Shown here: one piece after another, positions 38,653-45,317 of the stretch
How the letters are laid out: each line of letters starts with the position of its first letter
Numbering within the stretch: the first letter of the stretch is position 1
Assembly: GCA_963668595.1 (NCBI GenBank)
Contig: OY764876.1
Coordinates: 1,860,001 to 1,924,000 of the forward strand
DNA: 64,000 bases
Direction of reading: 5' to 3'
From: GWE2-42-39 sp963668595
GTDB taxonomy: Bacteria > Bacteroidota > Bacteroidia > Bacteroidales > Prolixibacteraceae
Translations under genes and position numbers: made by a program
Notes under the pieces: generated by a model
What the model saw: only the letters and a program-made list of their open reading frames with translations
Databases searched by the model: none
Told to the model about the DNA's origin: nothing

Positions 38653-39303
38653 TTAATTGTGCACCTGCTTTTTTCGGGCAAAGAATATCATGTCAGTCGA
38701 AAATGTTCCGTCGGATTCCGGATATTGCTGGCGAAGCAAATCAATTAATTCAAAACCATTTTCACAGAGAGCCTGCGTCAAAAAATCGGCCTGATGATAA
38801 TAAATAAACACCTCATCAGTACCACTAAAACTGGTTGTCTCGAAGCCCGATTTGCTGTACTCCCCCTCCATGGTACTGAAGTACAAAATTCCACCTTCCC
38901 GCAATAATTTGGCAGCATCGCCAATTAGTTTTACCGCTTCTTCTTTCGACAAATATGGCAAACCAAAACCGCATAAAATACCATCGTATTCCCGGTCAAT
39001 TGTTGCAATCTGGCGGCAATCCATCAACAAAAACTCAGCCGAAGGAATATTTACTCTGGCCAGTTCAATCATTGCTTCCGACAGGTCGATGCCCAATATG
39101 TTGAAATCAGGACGTTTATTCAGCAAATAACGGGTAACATTTCCGGGGCCACATGCAATTTCGAGCAAATCGGCAGGCTTCGCGGTAGTCAGTTCACAAA
39201 ACCGATCGTACGAATCGTTGTACAAATCCATGTTCATAAATTTATCCTGAAACTGTTTTGCCGACTTATTGTACGTTTCGATGGTGATGGCAGAATTATC
39301 CAT
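38653..39303 (-). CDS. class I SAM-dependent methyltransferase
   Basis: The 216-aa protein carries the Rossmann-type SAM motif I, LLEIACGPGNVTRYLL, then motif II around ILGIDLSEAMIELA. A DCRQIATIDREYDGILCGFGLPYL region corresponds to motif IV, and a GGILYFSTMEG strand to motif V/VI. The substrate is not evident; the family includes UbiE/small-molecule methyltransferases. It is convergent with pgl and transcribed alone. Confidence 0.85.
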   Translation of the reverse strand: MDNSAITIETYNKSAKQFQDKFMNMDLYNDSYDRFCELTTAKPADLLEIACGPGNVTRYLLNKRPDFNILGIDLSEAMIELARVNIPSAEFLLMDCRQIATIDREYDGILCGFGLPYLSKEEAVKLIGDAAKLLREGGILYFSTMEGEYSKSGFETTSFSGTDEVFIYYHQADFLTQALCENGFELIDLLRQQYPESDGTFSTDMIFFARKKQVHN

Positions 39304-39427
39304 ATTCGCTTAAAATGAAAGGGCTTATTTTTCAGTAAAGATAAAATTTCATTCAGAATGAAAAATTAAGATCATGCCTTTTGCGAATAACAGCATCGGG
39401 CATATTGAAATATACTACCAAAAAAAA

Positions 39428-40507
39428 TCAGTTCGAAAAATATTCCGAGGGTGTTTTTCCGGTGTACTGCTTAAAATTTCGAAGAGCTGTTGCCCGCGAT
39501 CGAAAACCTGAATCAAAAAAGGCATCCTGATAATTGACCGATTCTTTATTACGAACACGCCGGATAAAGTCCTCAATACGCAGCGTATTAATATAATTAT
39601 TGAAACTGGAATAGCCCAATTCGTGTAACGCATTCGACAGTGTAGTCCGATTGGTACAAAGCAAGTCGGCCAACTTGTTCAGCGAAATATCAGGATCACG
39701 GTAGTCACTGGTACGATTCATATGAAGAATAATCTTTTCACACAACGGATTCGGTTTTGCTGGCGATGCTTCAGCACAATTAATCTCGTCAATCGCAGCA
39801 AAATCAGGAGTACTATCGGTAACAGCACGTCGTTCAATCAACCTCTCAAAAAGCTCCATATAAGCAACATAAATACTGCAACCTACACTCACATAATAAT
39901 ACAGAATTTTAATCACAAGTAAATCAGAAAAGAGCAAAACCAAATAAGCCAGAGTATTGACAGTCAAGCAAGTCGTATATTTCAATATCCATGCTCGGTT
40001 GGTATTATTATAACGTCGGGTGTACGGAATAGTGAATATAAACAGCACCGGAGCAAAAATAAGCAAAGAAAGCAGGAGACGAAACCACACATGAAACAGG
40101 GAAATCTGAGGCAACATGTCGAGCAATGAATGATACGGGGGAAAACTCACGCCCAACTGACGACAAAGACCGTAAACACCCACCAGCAAAAACCAGGGGC
40201 TATATAGTTTTAGAATACGACGAAAATTAAGATAGCCGGGAGAAATTACTTCAATCGGATACATGATGTATGATATTACCATGAAGAGCGCAATTAACAA
40301 CAAGGGAACAGAAATAACCTGCTGGGGTTCCTCTCCCTGGCTTAGAGCAATAAATCGAGGAATATAATTTATTACTGAAAAAAAGACGATCCAGGCAAGG
40401 ATCACACGCGAACGTTCTCCACTCTTCCTGCGGGCGAAAATCAGCAAAGAAGTGAGCAAACAAGTAACTGCTGCAGCAAATGTTGTGGCCAAATATACAC
40501 TATGCAT
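39428..40507 (-). CDS. AraC-family regulator with polytopic membrane sensor
   Basis: From the ATG at 40507 the protein is 359 aa. Six to seven hydrophobic helices occupy about residues 5-220, and a C-terminal AraC double HTH occupies about 260-357. The latter includes DISLNKLADLLCTNRTTLSNALHELG and the GFRSRATALRNFKQYTGKTPSEYF motif. A longer in-frame start (TTG at 40528) is less likely. Regulators of this layout read an unknown envelope or lipid signal. It is divergent from the phosphoesterase gene, a possible target. Confidence 0.85.
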   Translation of the reverse strand: MHSVYLATTFAAAVTCLLTSLLIFARRKSGERSRVILAWIVFFSVINYIPRFIALSQGEEPQQVISVPLLLIALFMVISYIMYPIEVISPGYLNFRRILKLYSPWFLLVGVYGLCRQLGVSFPPYHSLLDMLPQISLFHVWFRLLLSLLIFAPVLFIFTIPYTRRYNNTNRAWILKYTTCLTVNTLAYLVLLFSDLLVIKILYYYVSVGCSIYVAYMELFERLIERRAVTDSTPDFAAIDEINCAEASPAKPNPLCEKIILHMNRTSDYRDPDISLNKLADLLCTNRTTLSNALHELGYSSFNNYINTLRIEDFIRRVRNKESVNYQDAFFDSGFRSRATALRNFKQYTGKTPSEYFSN

Positions 40508-40565
40508 AACGGGATACAAATCTAGCAAACAATACGTCGTCTGAGTATTAGCACCCCAAATTAAT

Positions 40566-40588
40566 TATCATATATTGTATTTATGATA
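40566..40588. promoter_or_regulatory. inverted repeat, possible regulator operator
   Basis: TATCATA (40566-40572) and TATGATA (40582-40588) form a 7-bp inverted repeat with a 9-base spacer in the divergent region 60 bp from the AraC-family start. Spacing suits a dimeric regulator, but the AT-rich context makes chance likely. Confidence 0.25.
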
Positions 40589-40604
40589 CACCTTTTTTGT
40601 GATT

Positions 40605-40751
40605 ATGAAACACCCATTTCTGGAACCTAAACTATTTTTGTCCGAATCAACTGGAGCCACTCCTTCTGGTTTATTTCTTAATACCATCCCGAATATTGCG
40701 AAGAAAATGACCGTAAATATTCCGAAGAAAGATGAATCAGAGATGAAGTAA
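40605..40751 (+). CDS. possible 48-aa peptide gene
   Basis: An ATG-to-TAA frame of 48 codons (MKHPFLEPKLFLSESTGATP, then a lysine-rich tail ending DESEMK) lies in the 290-bp divergent gap between the AraC-type regulator and the phosphoesterase. It has no recognised family, no obvious ribosome-binding site, and could be chance. It ends 46 bp before the phosphoesterase start. Confidence 0.25.
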   Translation: MKHPFLEPKLFLSESTGATPSGLFLNTIPNIAKKMTVNIPKKDESEMK

Positions 40752-40797
40752 CGGAGTGCTGATTTAGGAACGATTTACCTCTAATACTTATTTAATA

Positions 40798-42159
40798 ATG
40801 AAAAAAACAGCTTATTTATTTTTATTGATTGCCTCGGCATTCATGATTGTATCCTGTAACTCGAATGACGACGACATTGTTGCAAACCCATTTGACTCGA
40901 CGGACGAAAATAGCAGCAACGAAAGAAATAAAATTGTTGTGATTAGCGATTTGCATCTGGGTAACGACTTATCGTATTCCGAAAACGTAAAGCACCTGAA
41001 CCGGTTGGAGCAGTTTCTCAACGAAGTGCGTTCGTCAACAACCATCAAAGAACTGGTTCTTGGCGGCGACATTCTCGACGAATGGTATATTCCAACCCGG
41101 GTAGATACGTATGGCGGTGGTTCGCAAGCCGATTTCATTAAGAAAACCGTTGCGGCCAATCAGGGTGTTTTCGATATACTGAACGGTATCATCAAAGATG
41201 GCAAAATAAAACTTACGTATGTGCCAGGGAATCACGACATGGGATTTTTACCGGAGAATATCAATATCGCCTTGCCGGGAGTAAATCAGGCACGCGACGG
41301 TGGAGATCAATTTGCGGTCGGCACTTATCATCCCGACAATTATCCGCAGATTGCTATCGAGCATGGTCACCGGTACGATTTTTTTAGTGCAATTACTCCC
41401 AATGCCAACGAAGCCGATGCACCCGGAGCCACTCTTGCTCCCGGTTATTTCTTCGCCCGCATTGCCGCCAACTCATTCACTGATCCTACCACACCCGAAG
41501 CGGCAACCAAAGTGCCGGCTGTAAAACTGAACAACCCGGGCAATCCGGAACAATACAGCAAAAATCTCTATTATACGCTGTGGAAAACAGTGTTGGAGGG
41601 AGTTATTTACGTGAAAGATAATTTCAGCGACCCGATCATTAAAACAAATGTGGGCCACTACACAAAAACGTACGCCATTAACGACATTCTGCCTAAAAAC
41701 AGTGCTGACGGCAGCATACAGATGAACCTGTACAATGGCCTGTTTACTCAAGCCAACTGGGACGCACGTGAAAAATACAACAATGTTCCCATTATGACCA
41801 AAATCGATGAGGCGATACTAGGCAGTTTGGAAACTGAGTTTATCGACAAGCAGGCAGATGTGCAATACTTTCAGAATAAAGATTCGATTACTCGTATTGT
41901 AATTTTTGGACACACCCACGAGCCAATGATAAAATCGTGCACCAACCACAAAGGTGAACCATGCCTCTATGCCAACTCAGGCACATGGGAAGATAAAAAG
42001 ACCCGCGACAAAAATGCGGCAATAGACCAGGATGCACTCAAAATGGACTTCCTGATCATTGCGCCAAACAAAGCGAACAAGAAAAAATTACAGGTGGCAT
42101 TGTACCAGTACCACGGAGGGAAACATCTGTTGAGAGATAGTAACGAAGTGGAGTTGTAA
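40798..42159 (+). CDS. calcineurin-like metallophosphoesterase lipoprotein
   Basis: The 453-aa protein has a lipoprotein signal with Cys20 (FMIVSC). All dimetal phosphoesterase motifs are visible: VISDLHLGND, GGDILDEW, PGNHDMGF, EHGHRYDFF and FGHTHEP. It is anchored on the periplasmic or surface side and hydrolyses phosphomonoesters or diesters; the substrate is unknown. It stands alone, is divergent from the AraC-type membrane regulator, and ends at a strong terminator. Confidence 0.9.
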   Translation: MKKTAYLFLLIASAFMIVSCNSNDDDIVANPFDSTDENSSNERNKIVVISDLHLGNDLSYSENVKHLNRLEQFLNEVRSSTTIKELVLGGDILDEWYIPTRVDTYGGGSQADFIKKTVAANQGVFDILNGIIKDGKIKLTYVPGNHDMGFLPENINIALPGVNQARDGGDQFAVGTYHPDNYPQIAIEHGHRYDFFSAITPNANEADAPGATLAPGYFFARIAANSFTDPTTPEAATKVPAVKLNNPGNPEQYSKNLYYTLWKTVLEGVIYVKDNFSDPIIKTNVGHYTKTYAINDILPKNSADGSIQMNLYNGLFTQANWDAREKYNNVPIMTKIDEAILGSLETEFIDKQADVQYFQNKDSITRIVIFGHTHEPMIKSCTNHKGEPCLYANSGTWEDKKTRDKNAAIDQDALKMDFLIIAPNKANKKKLQVALYQYHGGKHLLRDSNEVEL

Positions 42160-42188
42160 ATTTTCTTACCTCCCATAAAAATCATTTG

Positions 42189-42230
42189 CCCCGATGCAAT
42201 CCTGCTCCTGCAAGCAGGCTGGTATCGGGG
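42189..42230 (+). terminator. Rho-independent terminator after the phosphoesterase
   Basis: CCCCGAT (42189-42195) pairs with ATCGGGG (42224-42230), with an inner stem CCTGCT/AGCAGG. The hairpin is followed at once by a T-run (TATTTTTTT). It insulates the cassette array from upstream transcription. Confidence 0.93.
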
Positions 42231-42314
42231 TATTTTTTTAAATTAACCTCCCAAATCCTCTTCTCCCATTCAAACTTTTGCCTTTTTACTTCACCCTTTT
42301 TGCTTTGATTTCTA

Positions 42315-42322
42315 TATCTTTG
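42315..42322 (+). promoter_or_regulatory. -7 box reading into the cassette array
   Basis: TATCTTTG matches TAnnTTTG exactly and points at the first cassette, 232 bp before the first G|TT junction. A good -33 box is not evident (TTTG occurs 12 and 34 bp upstream). By position it could act like the common promoter (Pc) of an integron. Confidence 0.45.
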
Positions 42323-42345
42323 GAAAAGACGAAAAACAAGCAAGA

Positions 42346-42564
42346 ATGATGGCTCCACTTTCTGTTCAATTTAAAAATAGCATACATACCGAAGAACCGG
42401 TGTTTTTGCTGCCCTGGACAAATAAATATAGTTTGGAACCAAAACGTCCACGAATGATCTTATTTGATAAAAAAGTTTGTTTATTCCCGGATATTGGATG
42501 CAAAAACAAACTTTTCAATAAAGAAATAAACAAACTCTTTCGGATACACAACCGTTGCCAGTAA
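42346..42564 (+). CDS. 72-aa ORF whose 3' end is supplied by the first cassette
   Basis: The frame encodes MMAPLSVQFKNSIHTEEPVF and then a basic, hydrophobic-mixed segment with no recognised family. It begins 24 bp after a TAnnTTTG box. Its last codons and TAA stop lie in the first bases of cassette 1 (junction G42554|TT), so the present C-terminus was created by cassette insertion. It may be a truncated old gene or a leader ORF. Inverted repeats at 42474-42485 and 42525-42536 (AGTTTGTTTATT/AATAAACAAACT) overlap its 3' part and could belong to an att-type site. Confidence 0.35.
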   Translation: MMAPLSVQFKNSIHTEEPVFLLPWTNKYSLEPKRPRMILFDKKVCLFPDIGCKNKLFNKEINKLFRIHNRCQ

Positions 42565-42582
42565 TTTTAAAAAACCGACACC

Positions 42583-44031
42583 ATGAAACTAAATCGACTA
42601 GAACCACAAAGAATTAGTGAATATTATAAACTCAAAAATGATATTGAATTAGACTTTGTTGATATTTATGCATATCAGGATATTCCTCTTTTTTTAGACC
42701 CTTTTGGAATATCGGCTATGGGAACACGATGGGCTAAAGAATGTGAAAACCAAATAGCCACGTACTTTCAATATTTAGTAGACAGTTTAAAAACTGGTGA
42801 TAAAAAGACAACGAGTAGATTATTAAATGCACTTCATGAAGTAAATGAAATTGCATTAGGATTTTCCTCTGGCATTCCTAGTGGACGAGGAATAGGGAAA
42901 GAGCAAGCAAAAGAAATTCAAGCAGCGTTTGAATCTAGCGAGGCTGCAAAATCGGGAGATATTAAGGATATTGCAGACTGTGCGTTAATGATACCAGGTA
43001 TAAGCAGAGACAAGATTTCAGATATAACTGCAAACATTTTAAAAAGAAAACTTGTTGAATTTACTCAAATTCAGTGTGAGAAACACAATATTCCAACCAA
43101 ACGAGTAGCAATAAATAATGCGTTTGATTACGAAACATTTCAATTTACAAGTTATTTTGCTCAATTACCAGTTGTTGGAGACCAAGCAAAAATTTTACTG
43201 CCAATAAGTTCTGTACGCCAAGACCCTGAACTAAGTAAAAGCAAATACTATAGGAATTTTGTCCTCGAATTTTTAAGAGCAGAACATCAACATGCAGGGG
43301 ACGCTCTTTCAACCGTACTTAGAAATGGAAAAGTAGTTGTTAGAATTAGCGATTTAAAAGAAAAATATCCTCTAAGCGTTGAGTTTCTATACAAATTTTC
43401 AAAAGATAACCCAAAAATTCTTGATAAATATAAAACAGAATTGAGGAGAACTGCAATTAGTAAAGGTAAAGCACAATTGGAGACAAAAAGGAAAATTCTA
43501 AACTCAATTGAACGCAAAGAAATAATGAATTCAATTCCAGTTGGAGCTAGTGATGCAAATAGATTTCATAAAATTGCATATGACAACTTAATACACATAT
43601 TTGGAGAGAGAACATCTAATCCTATAATGGAACAAGAAATAAATGAAGGACGAAAAAGAATAGACATTGTATTTAATAATTCTGATAAAAAGGGATTCTT
43701 TCATTCTTTAAATTCAGTCCATAAAGTACAATGTCCTAAGATTATTGTTGAATGTAAAAATTATGGGAAAGAGATTGGCAACCCTGAAGTTGACCAAATT
43801 AATGGAAGACTAAATTCAAAAAGAGGAAGGTTTGGTATTATAATTTGTAGAGATATAGAAAACAAACCTAGACTAATTGCTCGTTGTAAAGACTTGATGA
43901 ATGATAATGGAAATTATATAATTGCTTTAGATGACCATGATATATTGACACTATTGGAAAGTAGAGACCAAGGTGATGAAAAGGCGATAGATAATTTTTT
44001 AGAAACAAAGATTGATGAATTAATAATGTAA
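42583..44031 (+). CDS. cassette 1: PD-(D/E)XK-type nuclease with unknown N-terminal domain
   Basis: The 482-aa protein has a C-terminal restriction-endonuclease-like core: RKRIDIVF with D361, then IIVECKNYGKE with E390-C-K392, followed by a helix containing DQINGRL and a strand RGRFGIIICR. This D...E-x-K pattern is typical of Mrr/Type IV-like or stand-alone defence nucleases. The first ~320 residues form an unrecognised domain beginning RISEYYKLKNDIELDFVDIY, possibly for target recognition. It starts 28 bp after the cassette junction and fills the cassette. A defence role is inferred from fold and context. Confidence 0.65.
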   Translation: MKLNRLEPQRISEYYKLKNDIELDFVDIYAYQDIPLFLDPFGISAMGTRWAKECENQIATYFQYLVDSLKTGDKKTTSRLLNALHEVNEIALGFSSGIPSGRGIGKEQAKEIQAAFESSEAAKSGDIKDIADCALMIPGISRDKISDITANILKRKLVEFTQIQCEKHNIPTKRVAINNAFDYETFQFTSYFAQLPVVGDQAKILLPISSVRQDPELSKSKYYRNFVLEFLRAEHQHAGDALSTVLRNGKVVVRISDLKEKYPLSVEFLYKFSKDNPKILDKYKTELRRTAISKGKAQLETKRKILNSIERKEIMNSIPVGASDANRFHKIAYDNLIHIFGERTSNPIMEQEINEGRKRIDIVFNNSDKKGFFHSLNSVHKVQCPKIIVECKNYGKEIGNPEVDQINGRLNSKRGRFGIIICRDIENKPRLIARCKDLMNDNGNYIIALDDHDILTLLESRDQGDEKAIDNFLETKIDELIM

Positions 44032-44040
44032 ATAAAAAAC

Positions 44041-44175
44041 TACTGGCAACACGCGGTATAAAACATTGAGGTTTAAGTGGTTATTTAAATATTCTGCCAC
44101 GCATCAAGTTTTGTGTAACTGGATAGGAAAGTAGCCCGCAATCCCCAACGTTTCATACCGCCATCCGTTATAAGC
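44041..44175 (+). repeat. attC-like site 1
   Basis: The 5' box TACTGGCAAC (44041-44050) is the reverse complement of the start of its own cassette (42554-42563). Inner arms GCGGTAT and ATACCGC pair. The shared block begins GGATAGGAA at 44121 and runs through AGCCCGCAATCC. The 3' core is CCGTTATAAGC with the cut at G44167|TT. The central part differs between sites, as in attC loops. Confidence 0.78.
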
Positions 44176-44194
44176 TATTTTAAAAGAAAAAGAC

Positions 44195-44995
44195 GTGAAC
44201 GAAATTGAATCCTATTTTAGTGAAAATTGCTACGAACTTGACAGAGAAACAATTTACAAATTGAATGAGCGAGATAATGGTCCATTAAACAATGTGCTTT
44301 CTCATTTACAAGAGTTTTGCTATGGGATTCAAATCTTCGACGACAAAGAGACAATTGAGTACGAGATATTTTACGTTGATTATAAACATGATTTGAGGGG
44401 TTTTAGTCTCATGCTTTCGCTGAATATTGAACATACTATTAGAATAAGATATATCACAGAATTCTGTAAGCTATTACATAATGAATTTCCACGTGTAGAC
44501 GTAATTGATGCTTTCAATACTTTTCAGACACAATCAAGGTCGGCTTTTGAGAAATTTGGCTTCTTTACATTTGGGAATGAGATATCTATGTTTGAAGGGC
44601 AAAATGCAATTGGTATTATTCCTCCTAGTTATAAAGGTCATTTACTTTTCACAACTATCAATAAATTGGAAGTTTATCGATGGTTCTTTGGGGAAGATGA
44701 AGAATATGTGGAAATCGATGAGTCAAAAACGAAAAAAATATATTTGATTCTTGATTCAAAAAACAACTTGATAAAAATTGGACAAAGTTTTAATCCAAAA
44801 ACAAGAGAAAAAACATTGCAAGGTGTATCACCTCAATGGGACATAATAACTACATGGATAGCTCCAGCTTCTGTAGAGAAAGAGCTACATGATAAGTTTC
44901 GACAAAAAAGGACTAGAGGAGAGTGGTTTAAATTGACTTTTTCCGATTTAGAGGAGATAAAAGAATATATGAGTAAATATAAAAACAGCTTATAA
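44195..44995 (+). CDS. cassette 2: GIY-YIG (T5orf172/MUG113-like) nuclease-domain protein
   Basis: The 266-aa protein has a C-terminal GIY-YIG-superfamily domain of the T5orf172 type: KIYLILDSKNNLIKIGQS (from residue 181), the KTLQG turn, the ASVEKELHDKF motif (LHDKF 231-235) and RTRGEWFKL (GEWF 242-245). The N-terminal ~175 residues are unrecognised and acidic. Start is GTG, 27 bp after the cassette junction. The TAA stop lies inside the R'' box of attC site 2, a tight fit typical of cassettes. A nuclease role in defence or phage conflict is inferred. Confidence 0.7.
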   Translation: MNEIESYFSENCYELDRETIYKLNERDNGPLNNVLSHLQEFCYGIQIFDDKETIEYEIFYVDYKHDLRGFSLMLSLNIEHTIRIRYITEFCKLLHNEFPRVDVIDAFNTFQTQSRSAFEKFGFFTFGNEISMFEGQNAIGIIPPSYKGHLLFTTINKLEVYRWFFGEDEEYVEIDESKTKKIYLILDSKNNLIKIGQSFNPKTREKTLQGVSPQWDIITTWIAPASVEKELHDKFRQKRTRGEWFKLTFSDLEEIKEYMSKYKNSL

Positions 44996-45124
44996 CAAAT
45001 TGCAAATTGCATTGCGGGTGCAGTGGTGTGCGTTGTCTCTGCTCCTTTCTTGACCGTCATGTCCTGTCGGACACTGACGCTCTTCGAAATCCGCAACGAC
45101 AACTTGCAAGTGACCGTTACCGCC
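44988..45124 (+). repeat. attC-like site 2
   Basis: The 5' box GCTTATAAC (44988-44996) is the reverse complement of the start of cassette 2 (44167-44175). The arms TTGCAA and TTGCGG pair with CCGCAA and TTGCAA. The shared block runs 45069-45092 (GGACACTGACG...CGAAATCC). The 3' core is GACCGTTACCGCC with the cut at G45116|TT. Confidence 0.78.
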
Positions 45125-45183
45125 AAGTGTGAAAAGACAGAAAACGAACAGACAATTTGCCATTAAAAAACAAATAATGAACA

Positions 45184-45281
45184 GCCAACGCACAATACAG
45201 CACATTTGCAAACCGCACAAGCCGACGCAAAACCAAAGTTTGCAAAAGAGCTGTTTTCTTGCCGACGCACCCGTTGATAAT
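45184..45281 (+). repeat. degenerate second-type attC-like hairpin inside cassette 3
   Basis: An imperfect palindrome has ACAGC/GCTGT ends (45197, 45250) and TTTGCAAA copies at 45205 and 45239. It is followed by GACGCACCCGTTGATAA with a possible core G45273|TT. Unlike the intact sites, neither box has a partner elsewhere in the window. It resembles the hairpin at 51179-51290 in layout and wording, so it may be a relic cassette junction. Confidence 0.45.
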
Positions 45282-45283
45282 TG

Positions 45284-45291
45284 TATCTTTG
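45284..45291 (+). promoter_or_regulatory. Bacteroidetes-type promoter of the RM cassette operon
   Basis: TATCTTTG is an exact TAnnTTTG box with TTG at 45259-45261 about 22 bp upstream. The expected start site lies near 45298, roughly 20 nt before the ATG of the fused nuclease-methyltransferase. The cassette thus carries its own promoter. Confidence 0.6.
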
Positions 45292-45317
45292 GTTTTGAAA
45301 ATTTTAGAATTCTATAA

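Noticed and set aside
42366..42551. 61-codon minus-strand frame opposite the 72-aa ORF
   Set aside because: No promoter or family; the plus-strand frame has a nearby TAnnTTTG box, although it too is weak.
42583..44031. Shedu (DUF4263) nuclease
   Set aside because: The PD-(D/E)XK core is present, but I see no DUF4263 signature; the N-terminal domain is unlike what I know of SduA. Left as a generic nuclease.
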